Below are positions 23,901 through 35,900 of a stretch of DNA of 64,000 nucleotides, piece by piece. Location of the stretch: NCBI GenBank assembly GCA_946811185.2, contig OX328112.1, positions 25,929,742 to 25,993,741 on the forward strand, in the 5' to 3' direction. Position 1 is the first letter of the stretch. Each line of letters starts with the position of its first letter. Source of the DNA: Hippopus hippopus. Taxonomy: Eukaryota; Mollusca; Bivalvia; Cardiida; Cardiidae. Made by a program: the position numbers and the translations under genes. The notes beneath the pieces were generated by a model. That model saw nothing but the letters and a program-made list of their open reading frames with translations, was not told the DNA's origin and searched no databases.

Positions 23901-26900
23901 TGCCATTGCCAGGGCTACCATTAACGATGGTAGCATTGAATATATTGAGCATCTGCCTTATTTGCCCGATCTAACCCCATCAGACCTCCACCTATATCCA
24001 AAATTGCAGTGCAGGACTTTATGAACTGTGAAGAAAAGGGCTTTTTTTTTCGGCGTAGCTGAATGATCTGACTTTTGACCTACTTTTAGTAATAGAATGA
24101 ACTGAATCGTTACTCGTTTTGTGCATGGCTAATTGTATGTAACATATGGGGAAAAAAAAAGAAAGTTACCGATACTTGAGAAAAGTGTTCATGACTAAAC
24201 AATCATGTAATGATCAAATTCATCCATGTAAAAGTATAGTATATGACAATGCAGATGTTAAAACTGCATTAACAAAAAAAAAACAACAAAAAAAAAAAAA
24301 AAAAAACCCTTATCTGAATAATATAAATAATATTATAATAACGGGTATTGGTGAGTTTTCTATTCCATTCAAAGTAAGAAATTTTGTACCCGTTTTGTGT
24401 CGCGTAAAACCGCGTACGAACAGCGAAAGCAGGCTACCACTTCATTGTCTTACGAGAAAACGGGTGTAAAACCAGCTTATTTTGTTTTTATCTTATACCG
24501 GAAAAAAAAAAAAATGGAAATACGTCTTGAAATTGATGCTATTATTCGCTACACGAATACTTATGTGTGCGTAGCGGAACAATTCGTTGTATTGCGATGT
24601 AAGCGAGAAACTGGGTTTTTCCTAATTACTCAGAGTGAGAACAGGTGGGTGTGGTCAAGCATGTAGACGAGGTTACGAAACCCCGCCTTTTGATGACGGT
24701 ACATCATTGATGTTGAAAGATTTCATTGTCATAAAGAAAAACCGTCCAGATGTATTTTTTTCTTTTTAAGGCTTCATAATTTACAATCTATGGTCTGAAT
24801 AGACCTTCATTTATATATGAATCATTAATGAAAATTACAATAAACAACGTTGTCACGGATGTCATATTCTTCGAAGATAAGACCTGTCTGCTATGACGCA
24901 TCACCCATCTCATATACAGGGGAAAAGTAGGGCTTATACCGAAGCTATTACCCAAACCTGTTGCGGCCGTTTTAATAAATGCCCGGTGCATGGGTTACAT
25001 GCTAGCGGATCATAGCTGAATGAATCGCACCAGGTAGCGTTTCACTGAGTAAACGTTTAGATCTATTTTATTTTGAAATTCAAAGTAACGGTCGTCGTTT
25101 TGAAAAGTACCCAGCATGCCCAAATCAGATAGATGTGTATTTGATGAATGCCATCTTGCGGAAGATAATGGAATAAACAATATATCCTGAAACGTTGCGG
25201 AGTATCGGCACTCAAAATGTAAAAGAAAATATTACTCATTAGTGCTCATTACAAGAGGTTTCTCATTCTGACATCTAACCGAAATTTCGCTATTCAACAA
25301 TATGCAAAACAATGGGGTAAAAGAGGCAATATCTGGTTAGGTTACCTTTCGTGATTTCTCTTCATAGTAACATGACTACAAAAGAGTTTAAAAATTCATA
25401 TCCCAGTACCTCTTATTGCATCTACCTTCTTTTAAAAAAAGATATTTCTTTTTAAACGTAGTATTGTGGTTATTGAGAATCGCTGGCAAACCTTTATAGA
25501 TACTGGAGGATATTATGTTGAAAAATAATGCAATATGTCCGCCAAAAGTCAAACACTTACATTTGAGGCTTACAACTTATCTATCAGCCCTCGTATACTT
25601 GCGGTAATGGGACTTTTGTTTCAACAATGAGCTTATTGTTAGCGTTTGGTTTTTTCTTACATGAGTTACTGAAATGTGTCACTGTTTAACAATATCTAAC
25701 CTTATTTCTTAGGTCGTGAAGACAAGAATTCTTATTATACTGCAAAGAAATTTCTCGTGATCTGATTGGATAATTTGCCCCGAACATATATATCATGTAC
25801 ACTGGCAAAACCAACGTAAAAGCAGTTTCCCTTTCGGGAGCCCTGTATACATGACTACATTATCAACGCAACATCCAAAATGGCGGCGTCGATCAAGATT
25901 AACATCAAGATTATGCGCCAAGCTGCACGTTTTAGCACGTATTACCAAGGTTTCAGTGACGTCAGTTCCCAGTGACGTCAGTTTTCACTGAATTGGGGCA
26001 CTCAGAAGGGAAATTCTACTTCGTCAGCGTATTCAATTTTTTAAACCAAAAAAACAGGTAAAATTCGCTTAAAAACGTTGGAATGGTAAAACTTTGCAGT
26101 ATAATAAATTCGTTGTACGGTCAGGTGGCAGGAGACTTGGAAACTTGTTCATGGCTGTGGTGAATCATGTCGCCACCTCGCCTTCGGCTTGGGGCGACAT
26201 GATTCACCACAGCCGTGAACAAGTTTCCAAGTCCCCTGCCACCTGACCGTACAACTAATATTGTTTGCCGAATTCAAGTCCGTCAGAGAAAAAAAGAAAG
26301 ATGATGTTTAGCTCTCACGTCCCCCCCCCTTCTCTCTCTCTCATTCTCATAAGTTTTTTTTTTCCGAATTTGCATTTACCTATATCTGTCGGAATGCTAG
26401 CGCTAAACAGAAATGAAATTGAATTATGGTTGAATTAAATCTCAATTGTCTAAATAATAAAGTAGTCATCTTATGACGCTGAAATAAAACGTGTGGTATA
26501 AAAGTCAAGCAGCACCTAGTTATTACTCGAACAAATTGACCTGAAATTGACCTCTTTGCAAAGAATAATAAAAGAATGAATATTTATATCATCGGATATA
26601 ATCGGACGGTACGGAAATTCTGTTAACGGTAAATGTCGGGTTTTACCCTTACAGTGCCATAGTCAAAATATAAGAGCTTTTGCGGATGACATGGATCAAG
26701 GTCAGACTGCACAGAAAGTGCATCTTAGATATATGTCACCCACCACGTATTACCGGTTTAAACCAACAAAATAATGTTTATTTCCGGTATTTTTAGTATT
26801 CTTTAAAGACTCGATAAATCTATTAGCTGCATAAAGAGTTGAAAATTGTTCACATTGTTTCGCATGCAGATGACATTAGCCGAAGCTTAGTTCGGACAAT

Positions 26901-29900
26901 AATTTAAGCTTGTAATATATGGTAATAGAGGTCATTTATTTTATGTCATTTTGTTCGAGTAATACGAACAGAAGAAAAATGCATGATTACAATAAGTATT
27001 GTATAGGAGAATATATCTTTTAAGAAACACTGCCCCCGGGTGGCAGCCAATCATAAATTCATGGTAACACATAGTATCCTAAAAGTTTAAAACATGTTCT
27101 ACAATTATTCGGTTCAAATTCCTATAGGGAACTTGTTGTCAACCTGCTAAAATGCACTGTAGTAATTCGGTAAAATCTACAGAATTTCTAAACATCACAG
27201 TGTCAAAGTTCAATAACTAAGGTAAATGTCGATAGATCTTTAACAATGGCTTACTCATATCTCACTGATAATAAGCCAAAAACAAAATTTGGTTTCAATC
27301 TTTTCATGAAACGATTATACATTATTGAGAATATGCGCTGCAGCACTCATAATAACTAACATTTAAAACTTAAAAAAAAAAAAAAATGTATGAAAATTAA
27401 AGAAGGAATTACACACAGAACCATTACAAGTTGACACAAAACAGAGGACAAAAGCTCAAAGTATGACTCGAAGCTTGAAACTATGTGTCAAAGCACTTGA
27501 TAACCATCATTTTGTGACATTGTGATGAAAAAAAGCATAAACAATGCAGGAGCAGTTGCCCACAAAAGCGTTTTAAGACTAGATAAAAGAAAAGGAAATG
27601 ACTCTGTCAAAAATGACCAAATAAATGCATGAATACCAATTTTATTAACTATGGTTTGGAAGGCATAAGAATTTTTTGGAGGAGTTGCAAGGATAGAAGC
27701 AATAAGCGATAAAATTAAAGAAGGGTTATAACTCCTATAAAAATTGGCCAAAAAAAACAACAACAACAACAACAACACCAGAGTATACGTTAAAGCACTT
27801 GATATTGATGATGCTGTAAAAGTTCGGTGAAAGTCGCATGAGAATTTTAAGAGGAGTTGCGAGGACAGATTATTAGGAGGTTAAAGAAAGCCCAATAACT
27901 CTTTAAATATGACCGAATCAAATATGTCTGTAAATAAGCGTTCCAGCACTTGACACTTACTTTTCGGCCAAAGTTTGTTTAAAAGCGCACAAGAATTGTA
28001 GAAGGAGGTGCAATGACAGAAACATTAAGAGGTGAATTTTAGAAAAGGCAACAACTCCTCTAAAACTTACAGAATAAATAAAGCCACAATATGCGCTACA
28101 ACATTTGATACTGATCATTCTGTGGAAGTTTGGTGAAATTTAAAAGCAATGTCGAAGTAAATGGGTAACCTTGCCAATTTTTTTCTTTTTTTTTTTGAGT
28201 ACAAAAAAGAAATGCATACAAGGTAGTCTTTCACAAAAATAGTAAAAAAAACCTCTAATATGATTTCAATTCCATTTTGAACGCTTACAGATAAGTTTTT
28301 TCCTTCACCCCAAATATCTGGTAAAGCGAATCTTATTTTGCTTGAACTTGAAATCTATAGTTTCTTTAGTTTTAGATAAACTGCTCCTATTTTTCTCTTC
28401 ATGTCATAAAGATTCTGTGTTTTCTACCTTTGCGTTTCAAGTCTCTTTCATATACTAATAGTTTGTAACTGTACTTATCAAAGTAATATCCTTTCATTTT
28501 ACGTCGCTTGTGAAAGAAATTGAACATTTTCCTTCAAAAATGTCCATATTTCAGCTTGAAGTATTTAGGCGTTAAGTGATACACAGAAGAAAACGCTTGA
28601 TTCAATGTCGCCTAGGCAAAACCTGTGAGTAGTAATTTCACCAAAAGCCAGAGACGAGAGTTTACTTTTTTAAAATTAGAGCTAAGTACCGTTCTTTTAT
28701 ACATGTGCTTCGGCAGCTGTTACAAACGTCTGCCTACGACCGAACTTGCTGCATCGTTCGTAAATTAATAGGATTTTTCGTTCCTGAGCTGGTTCATCCG
28801 TAAATTTTCGTTTAAACATATGTTAGAGAGGTCATCCTAAAGTGGTCGAACGATCATTGTTTTTAACAGGATTGTTTTACCAGTTTGAACGCTACCGGCT
28901 GTAAGAAGGGCGGAAAGATTTACAACAAAGTGATACTGTTTATATTTGTCAGCTTTTTTTTCTATTCCATGGCCAATAGAAAGTGGGTAATAATGCTTTA
29001 CCAATGAACAAGCGCGTCGCAAATTCAGGGCGGGCCTTCCGTAGCAACTTCATTACTTTAAAATTTTATTTATGCATTCAACTAAACCATACATTAAATT
29101 CTGGGGCAAAGGCGACAGCTTTCCAAACTTATCCAACATATATATGTATAGACAAAAACCTTAAGGATATCTCCTGAAAATTGGATATTTTTCAAGCGAA
29201 ATAGATCTACATCTGTTTACTCTAGTAATAGATGGAATAGCTGTACTGATGACGTCAAATGCTGGTGCTTCTACACGGTGTCCAAGTAAAAGTGACTTTG
29301 TGGAAGTGATGTCAAATTCTGCTTCTATCTGAAAAAACACATATCCATTCATACCTTACGAAAGATCTACCAAAATACAAAAATACACTTTGTCCACTTT
29401 ACCTAAATCAAATATGTGCCCTTGGCTTCGATGAGAAATTCTCCAGTACTTGTCAACTTTGTTCGCATTCATAAACAAAACCATTCCAAAATAAAAGCGT
29501 GAGTTTTTTGTTTGAACGATATTTTACGCAACTCCCAGTATTACTTCATTAGCCTATATCCGCCGAAAAAATCTCACTGTCATCAAATATGTTTCAAGGC
29601 TAATCAGAAAGATGATCAAAGAATAAAATACCTTTTACGATCCGTACAACAACTACAGATAAATGAGAAGGACTTCAAGAGAGACAAGAAAGTCAAAGAT
29701 GAACAAATTAAGGTTTGTACTCTTTTTACTTTTTCATCGAATTATGTACATATGAGGTGATTTGCATTATCTTCTGCTAGGTGTTATTTTTTTTTTTTTT
29801 TTAACATACATACCTTTCTGATTTGGGCATTCTTTTTAACAGAACCGGACTACCTTTCAAGACGGCGATCGATACAGGGGATTTTGAAATAAATCGAACG

Positions 29901-32900
29901 TTTGTAACCCAATAAAACGCTATCTCGTATGATGCACCTAACCACGGATAGCTAGCATATAACCTATTCACCAGTTATTTATAAACACAGCCCCTTAGGG
30001 CTCGGGAAAAAGTTTGTTGGTAAGTCTGGAAAAAACCAGATACACAAATCCTTGGTTTCCTTAAATCTATTTTTAGAAACTTTATACAAAGAGTTGCAGT
30101 ATAAAATGGTATTTAGAAAGAACCCTATTTTTCCCGTTTAAATGATTAAATTTTTAAGAAATTTGAAGCAAAAACAATCTTGATTTTTTTTCAAAGAAGT
30201 ATTGTTTATAGTCATTCTCCATTGCTACTTTTTAGCAGCAGAGTTTTAGTTTACGCACCGCGCATTAATACTTATCCTGTATGGGACAGTGATGCGTCGT
30301 AGCAGACAGGTCTAATCTTCGAAAAAAATGACATGCACAGACAACGGGTAGACTAATTTGATTGTATATGATTGTAGTGCATTAGAAGATAAACTCTGTC
30401 TTGATTTGGAATGCATTTTGGTCGATCATATTTAGATCTTGAGCCACCAATAGGCCCCCCTCCCCGAGTGGGAATTTTCTGCACTATTATTTTCTGAAAC
30501 CCCAAGGTCTCCTGAGCACTTTGTCAAAGTCTGCCATCTGGCGAGTGGGGATTTGCGAGTTATAGAGGTCAAAGGTCATCAAGTGAACTGTTGCATACGA
30601 GATATCAATGAATAGCAGTTCAGGTTAAATTTTTATTTCATTTTCTACATTTAATATGTCAGAAATATGTTTAGATAGGTTTATACACTTATATCTATAG
30701 TCAAAACAGCTGTTTTACAGGAATAGAAGCAATTTCGTTTGAATCAAAGTACTGAGAGCACTGTTCTTGGCCATGTTTTTAAGCGTAAAATGGCTGGTAC
30801 CCAAAAACGAATCCATATTATACAAAATCATCAATTATGATCTTAGTGATACAGAATAGATTCCATGACAAACATTGTGCCTTACCATTATAATTTATCC
30901 GATCTATAAGCTTTGTCAGCGAAGAAAATCAGAGTATTAATAGCGACAAATGTTGGGTTTTTTTTAAAAATCTTATGACATTTGCTGGAATTAAAAATAT
31001 TTTTTTGCTTTTGACCTAGTGACGTCAGGATTGTATGTGTCACTTCTATAATCAACAGTAATTTGCCATATCGATTGATATTGTGTTAAAACCAGTGAAT
31101 AAAGTTGTTTAAATCATTTTCTTACTGGTGACCCTTCATACAGTTCGAGACTAATATGAATTTGCCTTTCATTGAAATGATAACAATAACAACATATCAT
31201 TCCATGCTATATAAAAGTCTATCCACTATCACCCATGGACCACATTTATGAAGTCAACATTGTCATCATATTTCTCATTGCTTGGTTAGAATATATTTCA
31301 CTATGTTAACTAAATCATTGCTACGATTTATATTCTATATATTGCATGTTTATGACATGGGGAAGTACTCGGTAAACATTGTGAAAACTCAATAAAGTTT
31401 CTGTCCTGTTCACAATATGACATTTTTACCACAATTGAAAAAATATCAAGATGTACGCAAAGAGGGCTTGCATAACACCATTTTTGAAACACTCCAGGTT
31501 TGTTAAAGGCGTTTCAGCGAGTTATTTCTAGCGCAGAGAATTTCGTGAAATTTGACACAGAAACACTTCAAAGTATGTCCTTTCAATATGCGAAGAGATA
31601 ATCAAACGTTGCAAGATGAACTAATAGGTTCTGAGCCCACGAAGAACATAACCCTTTTTTTCAAATTACACAAAACCCAATTATTGCAGCATACGTCAGA
31701 ATTTTGTGATTAAAATCTGTAATTTCAGTCAAATCATGTTCTCTGTGTTTTAAATTCATAGTGAAACAATGGATCCTCTGACTCTGATGAGAAATTAACA
31801 GATATTTCAAATTAATGATACGCTATCTATGTTTCAGTAAAACCCTTAGCCCACAAAATTGCTTATTTTATCACAGAAAATCAGGACATTATTTGACCCT
31901 CAAAAAAAAAAAAAAAAAAAAAAACTAGCGCAAAGATTTTTCTCATTTTTCTCAGAAATATACTTGATTATATCCTTTATCAAAAAAATGCAAAAAAAAG
32001 ATAGGTTGCCAGGCTACTTTTCCCAATATTCGAACTCAATTACCTCCCTTGGAACAAAGAAAGTGACATAAAACACTCAAGATTTCAAATTACTTAGTAA
32101 GATGTATTATTTCTAGCATTAAATCATGTTTTTTTCACAATAAAGATTGTACTCTGTCAGCCCTTTCCTTGATATAGTCTCGATTTAACATTGGTATGGG
32201 ACGGCTTTGGAAAACATTTTGGTAAAAGGGGTAATTGTTCATTACAAGCAATTATTCCTTTCCCCACAACCTTTTCTGCACAAACGGTTCTTTTAATCTC
32301 ATTTAAACCTTGTTTAATTAGTCGTCTGCAGCCAGCTTCTTTCGATTTTGAAGTTCCAATTTAATTCATTTAGGAAAGGATTAATACCAAATACATGTGG
32401 TATATTTTAATAGATGGGAGAATGGAAGAACAATACAAGTAGAACTGTCCAGAATTACTCAAAGGCATAGATTACTTACGAACCTTATAGCAAAATGAAT
32501 CAAACGATCCTGATTTCTATCAATACCCAGGAAAGAGGGTTAGAAAACGTTGAAAAGTAGAAGATACTTGTAATTTTCTCTTTTTACCACACTAAACTTA
32601 CTATCCGGATAAGTAATGTCCGACAAATGTACATGTTCCGTTTTCGCTGTTTAGGAATGATTTACACCTTCATTAACTGATCTTTAAAAAAAAATGTATC
32701 TACCACCACTTTCTCCACGTCTTGCAGCAAAAATCAGTAGTCCAATAACAGTACTACAATCAGACAAAGTTACGCTAGAAAACAGAGAAGCCAAGAGACA
32801 TGCGCAAAAATGTTGCGCACTGACAACCCGATAAAACGTCGTTAATCTCGCAATGATTCCAAGGTAGCATTTCACAAAACAGGATTTACTTCTGTCAAAC

Positions 32901-35900
32901 TACAGAGGCTTCCCTTCACATCATAGACTTTGCGAATGAGATTCAGATGGGCAATTTTTGGTGTTTCACTTATATGGAATAGCGCAGTAAAATGAAATCT
33001 ATCATCTTTAACTCTGGAAACAATATCTTGACAACAAGCCCATGATAGTGATACCAAATGAAAAAAAAAAAGTTCATCTGTTCATTCACAATAATGCAAT
33101 TATGCTGATATTAGATGTGGTGGAGCTAAGCATAGTCTAAGTATATTGCAGCAGCATTTTCTTTTTGACATACGACAGGTACCTTTATATACATGTATGA
33201 TAGAAAGAGAGAAAAACAAAACTCATAAATAGGCCCTTTGCCCATAGCAGAAATAAGGAGAGTCACTAATTATATATCAAACAAGGTAAATAATAATTGG
33301 CCAGCTAAAATATCAAAAAAACTTCTGTCTCTGTTAAATGTGTACAGTATCAAACAAAAACCTAAAAAAAGTAAGTTTTGAATCTACACAGATGATAAAT
33401 CACTAGAATACAATGTAATTAAGTAAAAGAAGACATAGCCTTGAAGCTATGCAAGCAGAAAGCAAGACGTTGTACAAATGTAAGAACAAGATAATCTGAG
33501 CAATGAAAGGATTCCATGTGAATGATAATAATTTGCATGGCCTTTACGCCAAAAATATGTTAATGACAAGAAAATTAAAAGTACATGGTAACACACAAAA
33601 TGACCTTCATTTCAGAGTTAACATTAAAGGGAAACAAAATGGATAAAAGAATAGAAAAAAGGGCTTTTCATTTCAAAGTTTAAGACCATATTATATCAAA
33701 CCCAATGCATCTCATTTTGAACATTTATACTTAGCCTTTTTTTGTAGTCATGGCACGATGCTTCATATTATTTCCTTGTTTCTTAATGCCAAGCAGTTAA
33801 TCTGTCATAATTCTGAACAGGTAAGAACGAAAAAACAACTACAGTTTTCATAACAAAAACATAAAGCCAGAAATATGGCTGGTAAGCATGAGAATGATGA
33901 TGGTGAAGGTTTTACTGAGCAAATACAAGCATGAATGAGCTCTCAGTCAGTATAACACTATGGTCCTTTGAAAATGAATACTGATCAACAATGTGAGATA
34001 ACAGGTGCATCTGCCCTATTGAAATATCAAATCTAAATAAGGAATTCAATTCATCTTGGTAACTCACTAGTAAATCACCTAATTACTTAAAGGTCCAGTA
34101 AGGCCAAAATATCAAGGCAGGTGTCATAATACATGTAAATTTAAATCATACCATTTAAAAGTATAGAAAAAATGTGGAGATGATAGTCTGTTATCGTGTA
34201 GTCGTGCCATATGTTACTTGCACTTGGACCGACCGTACAATGACAGATTGTCATCTTCACAATAATTTCCATACTTTTAAATGGTATGATATAAATTCAA
34301 ATGCATTTGAACACCCGCTTTGTTGTTACTTTAAATGATGTGTGTTAAAAGTGGCACAAGAGTAACTAGGAATAATATGTCTCTGATTTTGGGCAGTTCA
34401 CTCTTTCGGCGCCAAATATTTAATGTCCACCTCTTTTGATGCCTGGAAATAGCCTCCACTGAAACTCAGAAAGAGTTTTATCATATTAGGTTTGACTAAA
34501 CAAGCGGACGACAGAGATCCAAGATCAGACTGCATGTTCTGTGCAGTCTGATCTTGATCTATGTCGTCTGCAAAGGCTTCTGTTTTCGCCTATAGCACTG
34601 AAAGGGTTAAATTCATGCATATGTATCCTGTATTTAACTAAAATTGTGGATATGGCTGTAGGTCATACCTTTCCTACTTTATCAAGTTCAAATTTTATTA
34701 CTTTGATATCATTGTCTGAGAGAACTAAATCAATAAAAGAATAAGAGAAGGTACTGTAGATAGCATATGCAATGTGTATTAGTAAATAAGATCAAGATAT
34801 ATTTTACTTTTAAACTTTTTCCGTTTTTAGGTGTAAGAGTTAAATGGTACACAATATATCAGTAACTTCTGTACTTTGGTTTACACTAAAAGTTTCTGTA
34901 AACTGTAATGAATATAATCAATAAGACCATGAAAATAAGTATACCAATAAATTTTACATTTTCTTTTATCTAAAATAAAGAAATGAACCAGATAGTTGTT
35001 GAATTCTCAGCAACTGATACAAAAAATTGAAAAGTATATTAATGAACTTTGGTTATAAGTGCTTCCATTTTATCCATGAATATAACAAACTGATAAACAA
35101 TAAACCTGAAAATGCCGTTTGGGTTGCTTCTAGGATGCATTCAAGGCATTTGTGATCAAGAAAATGTGCTTTATCTGAAAAATATTCCTGTAGTTTCTCA
35201 GATTATGATTTTTTGGAAGCTTGAATTATATATAAAAAAAAAAATAGTGCTGTCAGTGTTTTGATTTGCATTAAATGTTCTTTAATTTTGTTAGAAATGC
35301 ATAGAATTATCTAAATATAAGCTTATTAGGTTACCTGAGATAATTTAGGACTTTCACAAGGTCACATTAGGTATAAAATTTCCAAAGAACTGTCAATTGA
35401 GGATCAACTAATAAGGTTAGGGTTAGAGGTGCACTTGATGACCTTTGACCTATATAACTTCCAAAAGCCCCACTCGCCAAGTGGCAGACTTTGGAAATGT
35501 GCTCAGGAGACCTTGGGGCTCAAGAAAATTAGTCATGAAAATTTGCCCGGGGGGGGGGGGGGGCGAAGCAAACACCCTGCTGGGTCATAGTCTAAAATTA
35601 TTAATATAAGAAAAATTTGTTTCTTCATGCGTATAAAAGCCCCATCGTAGTGAACCGGCATGCAAACAAATTCTACCAGGTTTGATGAATGCAATCGTTA
35701 TAAACAGTACTTAAACAATCTGAGAAAACTATTGTTATGGCAACTTCAGGACGCGATGTCCAATATTTTGCACTGACCAATATTAACTATCCAATTTACC
35801 TTTCAACGCCAATTGGCGGCTCTTGAAGTTACACTTCACACATTCACTGACAGGAATTGATGTCTGCGAGAACTGATCAGGAGGAACTAAAGAAAAAGGT

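Noticed and set aside
29553..29712. Alternative start of exon 4 after the AG at 29552
   Set aside because: It would require an incoming phase of 2, while both the microexon and the alternative exon 2 donor deliver phase 0, which fits the AG at 29538.
32684..33057. Two minus-strand frames (63 and 61 residues) that might be a small gene
   Set aside because: No recognisable domain, no clear splice sites or Kozak support, and frame lengths are within chance for AT-rich DNA.
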